Shown: positions 40,830-51,217, numbered from the stretch's first letter. The stretch: 64,000 bases of DNA from Cupriavidus sp. D39 (GCF_026627925.1 NZ_JAPNLE010000009.1:1674001-1738000), one strand, 5' to 3'. The notes: generated by a model from the letters alone, not told the origin. Program-made: numbers and translations.

Positions 40830-42004
40830 AGAACAGCGTCCTTGCGCACGCCTTGCGAAGCAAAATGGCGTTTGAGCTTGACCAGCGCCTCTTGCTGGAT
40901 CTGGCGCACACGCTCGCGCGTCAGCCCCATTTCCTCGGCAAGTTCTTCCAGCGTGGCCGGCTCGATGTGATTAAGCCCGAAGCGGCGCTCGACAACATAG
41001 CGGTGCTTTTCGGACAAACGCGCCAACCATTGTTTCATCAGGTTTTCCAGCTCGCGGTGCGCGACTTCCTGGTCGGGCGCGGCGTTGTGCTCGTCCGAGA
41101 GGAAATCAAGCAGGCTGGATCCGGGATCGAGATCGAATGGCGTGTCGAGCGAGGTGGTGTGCTCGTTGAGCGCGAGCACGTCTTGTATTTCGTCGGGGGT
41201 CTTGCCCAGCAAGTGGGCAATGTCTTCCAGGCTGGCATCGCGGCCGTCGGTGCCGCCCTTCTCCAGATGGCGCTTGGCGCGCAGCACCTGGTTGAGTTCG
41301 CGGATGACATGGACCGGCAGGCGTACGGTGCGGGCCTGGTTCATGATGGCGCGCTCGATGCTCTGGCGGATCCACCATGTGGCGTAGGTCGAGAAACGGA
41401 ATCCGCGGGAGGGATCGAATTTCTCGATGGCATGCATCAGGCCGAGATTGCCTTCCTCGATCAGGTCCAGTAGCGGCACGCCGCGATTGAGGTAGCCCTT
41501 GGCGATGCTGACCACCAGCCGCAGGTTACGCTCGATCATGACCTGCCGCGCCGAGAAATCGCCGCCCTTGGCCAGGGTGGAAAAATGCAGCTCTTCGGGC
41601 GCGGACAGCAGCGGCTTGATGCTGATGCGATTCAGGTAATGCTGGACGGTATCGGCTGCCAGCTCGGTGTGCAGCACGGTGCGGAAGTCGTCGTGATCGG
41701 GCGCGGCGGGCTCGGCGGCGGCCTCGCCCTCTTCTTCGTCCTCGGATTCTTCTTCGTCCTCGTCGCGGGCCTGGCGCTCGACTTCCTCGACCATCAGGTC
41801 GGCCTCGCGCAGGCCTACCGCCGTACCCGTGGTGATGGGCTCATCGGTAAGCGGAACCAGGTCGGCGGCCGGGTCCTGGCCGTAGGCCTCGGAATCTGCA
41901 TCGGCATCGGCTTGCGCCACGCCAGTGGACTGCTGCAACTCCGGCTGCTTGGGACGCCGAGCGCGGCTGGTGCTTCCGGTGGAGACAGTTTTCTGGCGTG
42001 GCAT
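40826..42004 (-). CDS. rpoS: RNA polymerase sigma factor RpoS
   Basis: 392 residues. Sigma regions: 1.2 from about residue 118 ([16 protein letters not shown]), 2 with [35 protein letters not shown] and [16 protein letters not shown], region 3, and 4 with [23 protein letters not shown]. It directs stationary-phase and stress transcription. The N-terminal tail is about 60 residues longer than in E. coli and holds a strongly acidic run ([14 protein letters not shown], residues 81-94). It follows nlpD by 6 bp, and a rpoS promoter inside nlpD is known in relatives. Confidence 0.97.
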   Translation of the reverse strand: MPRQKTVSTGSTSRARRPKQPELQQSTGVAQADADADSEAYGQDPAADLVPLTDEPITTGTAVGLREADLMVEEVERQARDEDEEESEDEEEGEAAAEPAAPDHDDFRTVLHTELAADTVQHYLNRISIKPLLSAPEELHFSTLAKGGDFSARQVMIERNLRLVVSIAKGYLNRGVPLLDLIEEGNLGLMHAIEKFDPSRGFRFSTYATWWIRQSIERAIMNQARTVRLPVHVIRELNQVLRAKRHLEKGGTDGRDASLEDIAHLLGKTPDEIQDVLALNEHTTSLDTPFDLDPGSSLLDFLSDEHNAAPDQEVAHRELENLMKQWLARLSEKHRYVVERRFGLNHIEPATLEELAEEMGLTRERVRQIQQEALVKLKRHFASQGVRKDAVL

Positions 42005-42010
42005 GAACCC

Positions 42011-42844
42011 TCACTGTGGCGGCAGATACCGCATCGGATCGACTGGTTTCCCGTTCTTGCGTACCTCGAAATGCAGCTTCACACGATCGGTGTCACTGTT
42101 ACCCATCTCTGCAATCTTTTGTCCCTTGCGGACCGTTGCCTGCTCCGTCACCAGCACCTTGTCGTTGTGGCCGTACGCAGTGAGATATGTATCGTTGTGT
42201 TTGATGATGACAAGATTCCCGTAGCCGCGCAAGGGGCCAACGTGAATCACGCGGCCATCGTCGGCTGCCTGCACCGGATCGCCCTTTTTGCCGGCAATAT
42301 CGATGCCCTTGTTGCCTTTTTCGTCGAAATGCCCGATTAACTGGCCGGTGACCGGCCATGCCAGCTTGACCGAGCCATCGGCGGCGGGCGCGGAAGCCCC
42401 GCCAGCGGCAGCTGTCGACGGAACCGGCGTGGGCACCGGGCGGGCCTGGTCGATCGGCTGGCCCTGCACGCCGCCTGGCGCCACCGGCATGGTGGCCACA
42501 CCGGTGCCCGCGTTGACGTCGGCACCCGGAGGCGCCACGCGCAACAATTGGCCCACTTCGATCTGGTTGGCGTTGGCCAGCGAATTCCAGGCCGCGACAT
42601 CGCGGTAGGACTGGCCGTTCTCGAGCGCGATTCGATAAAGCGTATCGCCTCGCTTGACGCGATAGTATCCAGGCGGCGCGGGCTCCAGCGGGACGACACC
42701 GGCGACGCCGGCTCCGGAGGTGCGGTCCACCACGGGCGCCGGCATGGGCGAGGAGGCGCAGGCGGCCAGCAGGGCCAGCAGCAGGGAGGCGGTAGCGAGC
42801 TGCCCGGCGCGGGCGAAACGTTCCGTGTTCACGATATTGTGCAT
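42011..42844 (-). CDS. nlpD: NlpD: LysM/LytM lipoprotein, amidase activator
   Basis: 277 residues. The lipobox LAAC gives acylated Cys near residue 29. A LysM domain (YYRVKRGDTLYRIALENGQS) precedes a Pro/Ala linker and a LytM/M23 domain. The usual M23 zinc His in the first motif is absent (NKGIDIAG), and the domain is degenerate like E. coli NlpD, which activates AmiC rather than cutting peptidoglycan itself. It sits between pcm and rpoS, its standard location. Confidence 0.95.
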   Translation of the reverse strand: MHNIVNTERFARAGQLATASLLLALLAACASSPMPAPVVDRTSGAGVAGVVPLEPAPPGYYRVKRGDTLYRIALENGQSYRDVAAWNSLANANQIEVGQLLRVAPPGADVNAGTGVATMPVAPGGVQGQPIDQARPVPTPVPSTAAAGGASAPAADGSVKLAWPVTGQLIGHFDEKGNKGIDIAGKKGDPVQAADDGRVIHVGPLRGYGNLVIIKHNDTYLTAYGHNDKVLVTEQATVRKGQKIAEMGNSDTDRVKLHFEVRKNGKPVDPMRYLPPQ

Positions 42845-42852
42845 AGTTCGAC

Positions 42853-43748
42853 TCAGATGGTGCCCGATTTTAATGGCACAAAGAAAACGGCTTCAAGCGC
42901 GGTCCGGTGAAATCGATGCCGGTTACGCCGCTCGATCAACAATAATTGCTGTGTGACGGTCTGCCCGGGCCCGCCGGCGGGGGAGCCACCGCCACGGGCG
43001 CGATCAGCCGCCCGCCAATGGCAAGCTGCTCCAGCAACGCCTGAGGCACCTCCATGCCGGCCGCCGCCAGGATAATCGACGAAAACGGCGCCGCCTGGGG
43101 TAAACCCAGCATGCCATCGCCATAATGCAGGCGCAGGTTTGGCACTCGCAGCGGCCGCAAGTTCGCCTTGGCTTGTTCGTGCAGCGGACGAATCCGCTCG
43201 ATGGAGAACACTTCACGCGCCACCAGGCTCAGCACCGCCGCCTGGTAGCCGCAGCCGGTGCCGATTTCCAGCACGCGCTCCAGCGGCTCATCCGCGCCGA
43301 GGCCATCGCGCAACAGCTCGATCATGCGAGCCACCACCGACGGCTTGGAGATGGTCTGCTGGTGGCCGATCGGCAACGCCGCGTCTTCATACGCTTGCGA
43401 TGACAGGCCGGGCTCGACAAACAGGTGGCGCGGGATGGTGGCAATCGCGTCAAGCACGCGCTCGTCGCGGATGCCGGCGGCGACGAGCCGCGCCGCCAGC
43501 GCGCCGCGCGCCCGCTCCGAGGCCATGCCGCCGCCGCCCGCCGTGGCCGCGCTGGCGCGAGCCTGCACGGCGCTCGCTGCCGGGGTGGGCGCGGCAGGCG
43601 CCTTGGCCGCGCGCGATTTGGCGGCCATCGCCGCGCCGCGCGCGCCGCCCACGGCAGGCATGCCGGCGGTACGCGCCGGCGCGGGCTTGCGCTCGACCAC
43701 CGCGTCCAGCGACAGGGGAAACTTAGGGCGACGCGGGACGGAACTCAT
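42853..43748 (-). CDS. pcm: Protein-L-isoaspartate O-methyltransferase Pcm, one base missing near the 3' end
   Basis: About 298 residues after correction. It repairs isoaspartyl damage in aged proteins using SAM. Core: [24 protein letters not shown], the SAM loop [15 protein letters not shown]. An Ala-rich leader of about 75 residues precedes the core, and E. coli Pcm has none. The frame as written stops early after GRPSHSNYC. Adding one base in the G/C runs at 42964-42973 gives the family-like end [13 protein letters not shown] through to FVPLKSGTI, with TGA at 42853, 8 bp before nlpD. Confidence 0.9.
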
Positions 43749-43776
43749 GACGGCCGGCTACTGCGCGCGGCAGGGC

Positions 43777-44529
43777 TTATGCCAGCCACTGGTTGATCTG
43801 CTCGAGCTGTCCGCGGTGAGTCAGGTCCAGCTGCAAAGGGGTCAGCGACACGAAGCCTTCGCCCGTGGCGTGGAAATCCGTGCCCTCGCTCGCATCGCGC
43901 GCATCGCCGGCGGGCCCGATCCAATAGTTGGTATCGCCGCGCGGGTTGACCTGCGTGATCACCGGCTGGGACGGATGGCGCTTGCCGAGCCGGGTGGCAC
44001 GGTAGCCCTTGATGTGTTCGAACGGCAGGCTGGGAATATTGACGTTGAGCAGGAACGGCTCGGCCGCGGGCTTGGCGATATAGCGCTCGACGATGTCGCG
44101 CGCCACGCGCGCGGCGGCGTCGAGATGGGTCCAGCCTTTATCCACCTGCGAAAAGGCGATCGAGGGAATGCCAAGCAGGAAGCCCTCAATGGCGGCGGCG
44201 ACCGTGCCGGAATACAGCACGTCCTCGCCCATGTTCTGGCCCTGGTTGATGCCGGACACCACCAGGTCGGGCTTCTCGTCAAGCAGGCCGGTCAGCGCGA
44301 TATGCACGCAATCAGTTGGCGTGCCATTGACGAAGCGGAAACCCTTCTGCACGCCCTCCCGGGCTTCATAGATGGACAGTGGCCGCTGCAATGTCAGCGA
44401 GTTGGAAGCACCGCTGTGGTTTTGCTCAGGCGCAATCACCGTGATGCGCGCCAGCGGCGCCAGCGCGGCATGTAGCGCGGCTAGTCCCGGCGCCAGGTAA
44501 CCGTCATCGTTTGCGAGGAGGATATGCAT
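43777..44529 (-). CDS. surE: 5'/3'-nucleotidase SurE
   Basis: 250 residues. The N-terminal metal site [10 protein letters not shown] (Asp8, Asp9) and [27 protein letters not shown] are diagnostic. SurE removes phosphate from nucleoside monophosphates and polyphosphate under stress. GAGGAG lies close upstream of the ATG at 44529. It heads the surE-pcm-nlpD-rpoS group. Confidence 0.97.
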   Translation of the reverse strand: MHILLANDDGYLAPGLAALHAALAPLARITVIAPEQNHSGASNSLTLQRPLSIYEAREGVQKGFRFVNGTPTDCVHIALTGLLDEKPDLVVSGINQGQNMGEDVLYSGTVAAAIEGFLLGIPSIAFSQVDKGWTHLDAAARVARDIVERYIAKPAAEPFLLNVNIPSLPFEHIKGYRATRLGKRHPSQPVITQVNPRGDTNYWIGPAGDARDASEGTDFHATGEGFVSLTPLQLDLTHRGQLEQINQWLA

Positions 44530-44760
44530 GGCCGGGATTGTACCTGACAAGGCTGCCGCAAGCGCCCTGTGCGCAGCGCAAATCATGGCGCAAAGCAGCG
44601 CCCGCGGCAGGCTCGCCAGCTTGTAACAGAACGACCGTGCTATTTTTGCGCTACACTTGCCCGAGCCTGCCTGGCGCAACTGGCATGGACCACGCGTGCA
44701 CCGCGCATGCACCCTTTGCGCCATCTTCAGCCGGGCATCGAACATATCATTGGAGACATG

Positions 44761-45735
44761 ATGAAAGCCGTACTGTGCAAAGCCTGGGGCCCGCCTGATT
44801 CGCTGGTTCTCGAAACCCTGCCCGACCTGGTGCCCGGCGCGGGTGAAGTGGTCATCGACGTAAAGGCAGCCGGCGTGAATTTTCCCGACGTCCTCATCAT
44901 CCAGAACAAATACCAGGCCAAGCCGCAACTGCCGTTCTCGCCAGGCTCGGAGCTGGCCGGCGTGGTCAACGCGGTCGGCGAAGGCGTGACGCACGTCAAG
45001 CCCGGCGACAATGTCATCGCCTACCTGGGCAACGGCGCCTTCGCCTCGCAGGCCAAAGCCTCCGCCGCCGCCGTCGTGCCGATGCCGCCGGGCATCGACT
45101 TCGAGACCGCCGCGGCGTTCACCCTCACCTATGGCACCTCGCACCACGCGGTGATCGACCGGGGTGAGCTAAAGGCCGGCCAGACCATGCTGGTGCTCGG
45201 CGCCGCCGGCGGCGTGGGCCTGGCCGCCATCGAAATCGGCAAGGCCATCGGCGCGCGCGTGATCGCCGCCGCCTCCACCGACGAGAAGCTCGCGGTGTGC
45301 AAGGACCATGGTGCCGATGCGCTGATCAACTACAGCACCGAAGACCTGCGTGAACGCGTGAAGGCGCTGACCGACGGCCGCGGCCCCGATGTGATCTATG
45401 ACCCGGTGGGCGGCATCTACGCCGAGCCGGCGTTCCGCTCGATCGGCTGGCGCGGCCGCTACCTGGTGGTGGGCTTTGCCAATGGCGAGATCCCGAAGCT
45501 GCCGCTGAACCTGGCGCTGCTCAAGGGCGCCTCGCTGGTGGGCGTGTTCTGGGGCGACTTTACGCGGCGCGAACCCAAGGCCAACCAGGCCAACATGGCG
45601 CAGATGCTGGGCTGGATGAAGGAAGGCAAGATCCGCCCGCACATCTCCGCGCGCTATGCGCTGGAACAGGCGCCGCAAGCCCTGAAAGACATGGAAGCCC
45701 GCAAGGTCACCGGCAAGATCGTCATCGTGCCTTGA
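44761..45735 (+). CDS. NADPH:quinone oxidoreductase (zinc-free MDR family)
   Basis: 324 residues. GroES-like N-terminus ([26 protein letters not shown]), then a Rossmann domain with [21 protein letters not shown] and the quinone reductase segment DPVGG. Zinc-binding cysteines are absent. Such enzymes reduce quinones or enoyl compounds with NADPH. The second of two adjacent ATGs (44761) is chosen because GGAG then lies 5 bases upstream. It is divergent from surE and convergent with the porin. Confidence 0.93.
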   Translation: MKAVLCKAWGPPDSLVLETLPDLVPGAGEVVIDVKAAGVNFPDVLIIQNKYQAKPQLPFSPGSELAGVVNAVGEGVTHVKPGDNVIAYLGNGAFASQAKASAAAVVPMPPGIDFETAAAFTLTYGTSHHAVIDRGELKAGQTMLVLGAAGGVGLAAIEIGKAIGARVIAAASTDEKLAVCKDHGADALINYSTEDLRERVKALTDGRGPDVIYDPVGGIYAEPAFRSIGWRGRYLVVGFANGEIPKLPLNLALLKGASLVGVFWGDFTRREPKANQANMAQMLGWMKEGKIRPHISARYALEQAPQALKDMEARKVTGKIVIVP

Positions 45736-45763
45736 TGCAGCGCGCCTTTGGCGCCACGCAAAG

Positions 45764-45801
45764 AAAAAGCGCCTGGGGCCGTAGCACCAGGCGCTTTTTT
45801 G
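45764..45801. terminator. Bidirectional terminator between quinone reductase and porin genes
   Basis: AAAAAGCGCCTGG, a 10-base loop, CCAGGCGCTTTTTT: strong stem with A/T tracts for convergent genes. Confidence 0.92.
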
Positions 45802-45836
45802 CTCAGTGGCGCTTCACGCAGCCATAAGGGCGCGCA

Positions 45837-46895
45837 TCAGAAGCGATGCTGCAAGCCGGCGGTCACGCCCACCTGGTTGTTCGCATAGCCGGTGAAGTCC
45901 CGGGACAAGCTCACGTTCTGCCCATTGCGCGCCTTGGCATAACCGCCCGACAGGTAGGCCGTGGTGCGCTTGGACAGCGCGTACTGGGCGCGCACCGAGA
46001 ACAGGATCGGATCGGCATCGCTGCCGCCCTTGATGTTCTGCTTGTAGACCGCGCCATACAACGTGAACGCCGGCGTGAAGTCATACGACGCGCCGCCCCA
46101 GTACATGTCGCTGCGGTGAGACGCGGCAGCCGTGGTGAAGGTCCGCTTGTAGTTGCGATAGCCCGCGTAGAGCTTGAGGTCGCCGAAGTCGTAGCTGGCG
46201 CCGGCGTGGATGCCCTGGATGTAGTCCGTGACATCGGCGGGCGTGGTGCTCGTGCCCGCGCCGTTCTGGCGATCCCAGGTTGCGGCCGCCGCAAAGCCAC
46301 CCGAGCTGTAGCCTACGCCGAGATCGTACTTGGACAAGCTCTTGAAGCTGCCGGCCACTTCGCCCAGCGCCACCGTGGCGCCAAGCTTCACGCCGCCAAA
46401 CGTGCCGTCGTAGCGGATCGCGTTGGAAGCGCGCGAGAACAAGCCGTCCTTGCGATCACCGGTAGCGGTCGCCGAGGTCGCCCACGAGTAATTCGGCGCG
46501 TAGCCCATCGGGTCGAACGGCAGCATGAAATCGTAGGTGGTGGTGAAGGTGCGGCCCAGCACCACTTGCCCGTACTTGCTGGACAAGCCAACGATGGCGC
46601 GGCGATCGAACAGCGTGCCGTCGGAATCCAGCCGGCCGGTATCGATGGCGATGCCGCTCTCCAGCTGGAACAGCGCCTTGAGCCCGCCGCCCAGGTCCTC
46701 GCTGCCGCGCATGCCCCAGCGCGAGGTGTTCTTGCCGCCCGAGGTCATCTTGAGCACCGAGCCGTTCGGTCCGGCATGGCTGGCGTATTCGATGCCGGCA
46801 TCCATGATGCCGTACAGGGTCACGCTGGATTGCGCCGCGGCGCCACCGGCCAGGCTCATGGCCATCGCTGCCAGCGCGATCGATTTGAACTTCAT
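45837..46895 (-). CDS. General outer membrane porin (OmpC/Gram-negative trimeric type)
   Basis: 352 residues. A signal peptide (KSIALAAMAMSLAGGAAAQ) is cut before SSVTLYGIMDAGIEY, the typical betaproteobacterial porin start. The barrel repeats end with the C-terminal aromatic GLQHRF needed for BAM recognition. Constriction loop L3 region carries LPFDPMGYAPN. It allows diffusion of small solutes. AGGAG lies 7 bases before the ATG at 46895. It is divergent from the two-component system, which may control it. Confidence 0.95.
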   Translation of the reverse strand: MKFKSIALAAMAMSLAGGAAAQSSVTLYGIMDAGIEYASHAGPNGSVLKMTSGGKNTSRWGMRGSEDLGGGLKALFQLESGIAIDTGRLDSDGTLFDRRAIVGLSSKYGQVVLGRTFTTTYDFMLPFDPMGYAPNYSWATSATATGDRKDGLFSRASNAIRYDGTFGGVKLGATVALGEVAGSFKSLSKYDLGVGYSSGGFAAAATWDRQNGAGTSTTPADVTDYIQGIHAGASYDFGDLKLYAGYRNYKRTFTTAAASHRSDMYWGGASYDFTPAFTLYGAVYKQNIKGGSDADPILFSVRAQYALSKRTTAYLSGGYAKARNGQNVSLSRDFTGYANNQVGVTAGLQHRF

Positions 46896-47150
46896 GCTGT
46901 CTCCTCTTGTGATTTGTGCTTGTTGTGGTGATGTCGGGGCAGGCCCCGGGATGGCACGCATGGTATGGCAGGCGCACTTTCAGTTCGCTTTCGAAATTCG
47001 ACGGATTTCATCGCCGCGCGAGCGATTGGGGTTAGGAGTTTCCCTATCTTCAAAGTCGGGCCGGATACCTGTATCTCTCAGCGCGGCCCGCCTTTCCGGC
47101 CCTCCCCGCTTTCACCGATTTCACCCGGGCGCCCCGCCCCCGCCAAGAGA

Positions 47151-47849
47151 ATGCGAATCCTGCTCGTTGAAGACAATGTGATGCTGGCTAATGCCCTGGT
47201 CGAGGCGCTCAGCCAGGCGGGCTTCGCCGTCGACTGCATGCACGATGGCCGCGCGGCGGATCATCTGCTCTCGACCCAGGATTACGCGCTGGTCATCCTC
47301 GACCTGGGCCTGCCCAAGCTCGATGGCCTGGAGGTGCTGCGACGCCTGCGGCAGCGGCGCAATGCCATGCCCGTGTTGATCCTGACGGCGCACGGCTCGG
47401 TCGAGGACCGCGTGAAGGGACTCAACCTCGGCGCGGACGACTACCTGTCCAAGCCCTTCGACCTGTCGGAGCTGGAAGCCCGCGCACGCGCGCTGATACG
47501 CCGCAGCTTTGGGCACGAGAGCACGCAGCTGCAATGCGGCACGCTGTGCTACGACGGCATCAGCCGCGCCTTCGTGCTGGGCGGCGTGCCCCTGGCGCTG
47601 ACCCGGCGCGAGCGCGCCGTGCTCGAGGTGCTGATGCTGCGCGACGGACGCGCCGTCAACAAGGAAGCCATGTCGGAGAAGATTTTCGGCATCGACGAAT
47701 CCGTCAACCCGGACGCCATCGAAATCTACGTGCACCGCCTGCGCAAGAAGCTCGAAGGCAGCGGCGTGGCCATCGTGACCCTGCGCGGGCTGGGCTACCT
47801 GCTGGACGCCTGCACGCAAGCGGGCGCGGCCACGCCTGCCGCCCGATGA
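47151..47849 (+). CDS. OmpR/TctD-type response regulator
   Basis: 232 residues. The receiver domain has LLVEDN (acidic pocket), the phospho-acceptor Asp in VILDLGLPKLDG near residue 51, and SKPF with the conserved Lys. An OmpR-type winged helix follows (LTRRERAVLEVLMLRDGRAV, IEIYVHRLRKKLEG). AAGAGA just precedes the ATG at 47151. The stop overlaps the kinase start by 3-4 bases. It is closest in style to TctD/QseB regulators that control uptake of organic acids. Confidence 0.93.
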   Translation: MRILLVEDNVMLANALVEALSQAGFAVDCMHDGRAADHLLSTQDYALVILDLGLPKLDGLEVLRRLRQRRNAMPVLILTAHGSVEDRVKGLNLGADDYLSKPFDLSELEARARALIRRSFGHESTQLQCGTLCYDGISRAFVLGGVPLALTRRERAVLEVLMLRDGRAVNKEAMSEKIFGIDESVNPDAIEIYVHRLRKKLEGSGVAIVTLRGLGYLLDACTQAGAATPAAR

Positions 47850-49270
47850 AAGTCCCGAGCCTGCGCCTGCAGCTCTCGCTCTGGCTGCTGCTGCCGTTGC
47901 TGGCCCTGCTGGCGCTGGACGCATGGATGACCTATCACCGCGCGATGGATGCCGCCCACGTGGCGTTCGACCGCACGCTGGAAGCCTCGCTCAAATCGAT
48001 GCGCGAAGGCATCCGCTTGCATGAAGGCCGCTTCGCCATCGATGTACCCTACCTAGCGCTGGAGATCTTCGAATCCGAGGCCGGCAGCCGGATCTACTAC
48101 GTGATTCGCGACGAGCACGGCGCCACGCTGACCGGCTACGACGACCTGCCGATGCCGGCCACGCCAAAGCAACCGCTCTACAAGACCGTCTTCTACGACG
48201 CCGTTTTCCGCGGCGAGCCGGTACGCATGGCAGCGCAGCCGCTGCCGGTGCGCGACATGCCGTCGGGGCAGGCGCGGCTGGTCTGGGTGCTGGTCGGCGA
48301 GACCATCGAGCCGCGCCAGTCGCTGGCGCACGAGATCCTCGCCGGCTCGCTGCAGCAGGAGATGGTGCTGGTCACGCTGGCGCTGGGCATCGTGTGGTTC
48401 GGCGTGCGGCGCGGCCTGCGGCCACTGCACCGGCTCAGCGCCGCGGTGGCCGAGCGTGGCGCCGACGACCTGGCGCCACTGGAGCAGAAAGACCTGCCCG
48501 CCGAAATGAAGCCCCTGGTCGAGGCGATCAACCAGTACGTCGCGCGCCTGCACCGCATGTTGCTGGCGCGCAAGCGCTTCTTTGCCGATGCCGCCCACCA
48601 GTTGAAGACCCCGCTGGCTATCATGCAGGCGCAATCCGAGCTGGCGCTGCGCGAGCAAGATGGCGAACGCATGCGCCGTCACCTGCGGCCGCTGCACGAG
48701 ACCGTGCGCCACGCCGCCAAGGGCGTGCAGCAACTGCTGTCGCTATCGCGCCTGGAGCCGGACAGTGGCTACGCGCCGGCATTGCAGCCCTTGCGCCTGG
48801 ACCTGCTGGCCAGGGAAGCGGCGCTCGAATGGACATCGGTGGCGCTGGCCAGCCAGGTCGATCTTGGCTTTGAAGCGCCGGCGCCGGTGCAGGTCATGGG
48901 ACAGGCGGAACTGCTGCAGGAACTGATCGGCAACCTGGTGGATAACGCAATCCGATATGCCGGCCCGGGTGCGCAGGTGACGGTGCGCGTGGGCGGCCCG
49001 GATCACCAGCCATTGCTGCAGGTAGTCGATAGCGGCCCCGGTGTTGCCGATGAAGAGCGCGACAAGGTGTTCCGCCGCTTCTATCGGGGCGAATCCAACC
49101 AGGCACAGCAAGGCAGCGGCCTGGGCTTGCCAATCGTGCGCGAGATCGCGCGCGCGCATCATGCCGCCGTGACACTCGAGAAGACGCCCGGCACGGGCCT
49201 GACCGTCAGCGTGCGTTTTGCGCCTGTGACGGGCACCGGCGCGGGACCGGACTCGCTGCACGCCGCCTAA
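47846..49270 (+). CDS. TctE-type sensor histidine kinase
   Basis: 474 residues. Two membrane segments (about residues 8-26 and 172-188) enclose a periplasmic sensor domain of about 145 residues. Then come HAMP, the HisKA phospho-acceptor in FFADAAHQLKTPLA (His near 252), and an ATPase with NLVDNAIRYAG, DSGPGV and GSGLGLPIV. The sensor part resembles TctE (2CSK_N). The signal is unknown; a carboxylic acid is plausible from the family. It is co-translated with the regulator. Confidence 0.93.
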   Translation: MKVPSLRLQLSLWLLLPLLALLALDAWMTYHRAMDAAHVAFDRTLEASLKSMREGIRLHEGRFAIDVPYLALEIFESEAGSRIYYVIRDEHGATLTGYDDLPMPATPKQPLYKTVFYDAVFRGEPVRMAAQPLPVRDMPSGQARLVWVLVGETIEPRQSLAHEILAGSLQQEMVLVTLALGIVWFGVRRGLRPLHRLSAAVAERGADDLAPLEQKDLPAEMKPLVEAINQYVARLHRMLLARKRFFADAAHQLKTPLAIMQAQSELALREQDGERMRRHLRPLHETVRHAAKGVQQLLSLSRLEPDSGYAPALQPLRLDLLAREAALEWTSVALASQVDLGFEAPAPVQVMGQAELLQELIGNLVDNAIRYAGPGAQVTVRVGGPDHQPLLQVVDSGPGVADEERDKVFRRFYRGESNQAQQGSGLGLPIVREIARAHHAAVTLEKTPGTGLTVSVRFAPVTGTGAGPDSLHAA

Positions 49271-49327
49271 GGCGGGCAATTGGTCGGTACTGCCAGTTCC
49301 TGCCGCAGCGGATCGATCTTCAGGCTC

Positions 49328-49357
49328 GGCCGGAGGAAGATTCCTCCGGCCGTTTTC
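49328..49357. terminator. Terminator after the sensor kinase gene
   Basis: GGCCGGAGGAA, loop GA, TTCCTCCGGCC, then GTTTT. Confidence 0.85.
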
Positions 49358-49378
49358 CTGGCTGGTCGCGCGCTCGCC

Positions 49379-50170
49379 TTACAAGCGTTCGGTCTCGCCG
49401 CTGCGCGGCTGCCACTTCATCAGGCGCTTCTCGACCACGCCCACCATGGTGTCCAGCACCAGCGCCGCCGCGGTCAGCACCACGATGCCGGCAAACACGG
49501 TGTTGATGTCGAAGGTGCCCTCAGCCTGCAGGATCAGGTAGCCGACGCCGCGCGCCGAGCCCAGGTACTCACCCACCACCGCGCCCACGAAGGCCAGGCC
49601 GACGGAGGTGTGCAGCGAGGAAAACACCCAGCTGGTCGCGCTTGGCAGGTAGACATGGCGCAGCAGCTGCTTGTGGTTCGCGCCCAGCATGCGCACATTG
49701 GCCAGCACCACGGGGCTGACTTCCTTGACGCCCTGGTAGACGTTGAAGAACACGATGAAGAACACCAGCGTCACCGCCAGCGCTACCTTGGACCAGATGC
49801 CCAGGCCGAACCAGACGGCAAAGATCGGTGCCAGGATCACGCGCGGCATCGAGTTCATCGCCTTGATATAGGGATCGAGGATGGCTGAGGTGAGCGGGCT
49901 GAGCGCCAGCCACAGGCCAACGCCAAGGCCGGCGGCCGTGCCAATGCCAAAGGCCAGCAGCGTCTCGATCAGGGTCACGCCGAGGTGGACGTAGATGTCG
50001 CGCTCGACGACAAACCAGTTCCAGATGCGCTGGGCCACCATGAGCGGCTCACCGAAGAAGAAAGCAACCTGCTGCGAGCGCGTGGCGGCATGCCAGGCGC
50101 CGAGGATCACAACGAGGACGAGCAACTGCCAGAATCGCAGCATGCCCTTGGAGTCGGGACGGAAAGCCAT
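49379..50170 (-). CDS. ABC transporter permease, SsuC/TauC type
   Basis: 263 residues with six predicted membrane helices (e.g. FWQLLVLVVILGAW, ALAVTLVFFIVFFNVY). The coupling-helix EAA-like region contains MLGANHKQLLRHVYLPSA. It belongs to the nitrate/sulfonate/taurine importer group. Gene order SBP-ATPase-permease on one strand. Substrate unknown. Confidence 0.93.
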   Translation of the reverse strand: MAFRPDSKGMLRFWQLLVLVVILGAWHAATRSQQVAFFFGEPLMVAQRIWNWFVVERDIYVHLGVTLIETLLAFGIGTAAGLGVGLWLALSPLTSAILDPYIKAMNSMPRVILAPIFAVWFGLGIWSKVALAVTLVFFIVFFNVYQGVKEVSPVVLANVRMLGANHKQLLRHVYLPSATSWVFSSLHTSVGLAFVGAVVGEYLGSARGVGYLILQAEGTFDINTVFAGIVVLTAAALVLDTMVGVVEKRLMKWQPRSGETERL

Positions 50171-50233
50171 GGGAATCGAAACTCGAATTGAAATCAGACC
50201 GGATTGAATGGGAAGGCAACGCGCCGGGCCATC

Positions 50234-51046
50234 TCAGGCGACCTTGCGCTGCTGCGCGTAGCCCTTGAGGACTTCCTCGCGCAGCACGTCCCAGATGGCC
50301 GCGTGCAGCTCGACGAAGCGCGGATGGTTGCGGATCTCGGCCACGTCGCGCGGGCGCGGCAGGTCGATGGCGAACTCGCCGATCGGGTGCGTGCCGGGAC
50401 CTGCCGACAGCACCACCACGCGATCGCTCATGGCGATGGCCTCGTCCAGGTCGTGGGTGATGAACAGCACCGCCTTGCGCTTGGCCGCCCACAGCTCCAG
50501 CACCTCGTTTTCCATCAGCTGGCGGGTCTGGATGTCGAGCGCGGAGAACGGCTCGTCCATCAGGATGATGTCCGGATCGAGCACCAGGGTCTGGGCCAGG
50601 CTCACGCGCTTGCGCATGCCGCCGGAGAGCTGGTGCGGATAGCGGTCGCCGAAGCCGCCCAGGCCAACGCGGCGCAGCCAGGCCTCGCCCTCCTGCTCCG
50701 CTTGGGCGCGCGCCATGCCGCGGAACTCAAGCCCGGCGATGACGTTGTCCAGCGCGCTGCGCCACGGCATCAGCGCCTCGGCCTGGAACATGTAGCCGGC
50801 ACGGGTGTTGATGCCGCGCAGTGGCTTGCCGAACACCCGTACCTCGCCGATCGAAGGCTGCAGCAAGCCGGCCCCCACATTGAGCAAGGTGGACTTGCCG
50901 CAGCCGGTCGGCCCCACCACGGAGACGAACTCGCCGGGCTGGATGTCCAGGGTGGTCTCCTTGACGGCGGTATAGCGCTGGCTGCGATCGTCGCGGGAGA
51001 CGAAGGTGCAGGTGACGTTGTCGAGGGAAAGTGCGGGAGTGCTCAT
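50234..51046 (-). CDS. ABC transporter ATP-binding protein, SsuB/TauB type
   Basis: 270 residues. Walker A GPTGCGKST near residue 45, Q-loop in GYMFQAEALMPW, signature LSGGMRKR, Walker B ILMDEPFSALD and the switch His in FITHDLDEA. It powers the importer with the permease 63 bp downstream. Confidence 0.95.
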   Translation of the reverse strand: MSTPALSLDNVTCTFVSRDDRSQRYTAVKETTLDIQPGEFVSVVGPTGCGKSTLLNVGAGLLQPSIGEVRVFGKPLRGINTRAGYMFQAEALMPWRSALDNVIAGLEFRGMARAQAEQEGEAWLRRVGLGGFGDRYPHQLSGGMRKRVSLAQTLVLDPDIILMDEPFSALDIQTRQLMENEVLELWAAKRKAVLFITHDLDEAIAMSDRVVVLSAGPGTHPIGEFAIDLPRPRDVAEIRNHPRFVELHAAIWDVLREEVLKGYAQQRKVA

Positions 51047-51195
51047 GGCTGGCTCTTGGCGGATTCGGTGCTGAATGACGCAACGGGTGCGATGGATGCA
51101 GGCACCGCGACACCGCGCGATAGTAATGACGTGGAAAGCAGGTTCAGGACGGCGCGCCGGATGCCATGGGTGGCATTGGTGCCCACCAATGCAAA

Positions 51196-51217
51196 GGCCC
51201 GCTGCACGCAGCGGGCC
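51196..51217 (-). terminator. Hairpin between substrate-binding and ATPase genes
   Basis: GGCCCGCTGC and GCAGCGGGCC are exact reverse complements separated by 2 bases. On the minus strand it is followed by TTTGC. It may attenuate transcription or protect the message of the binding-protein gene, which usually needs higher expression. Confidence 0.5.

Noticed and set aside
51196..51217. Insertion-sequence end or REP element
   Set aside because: A single hairpin between two genes of one operon with no target duplication or second copy seen.
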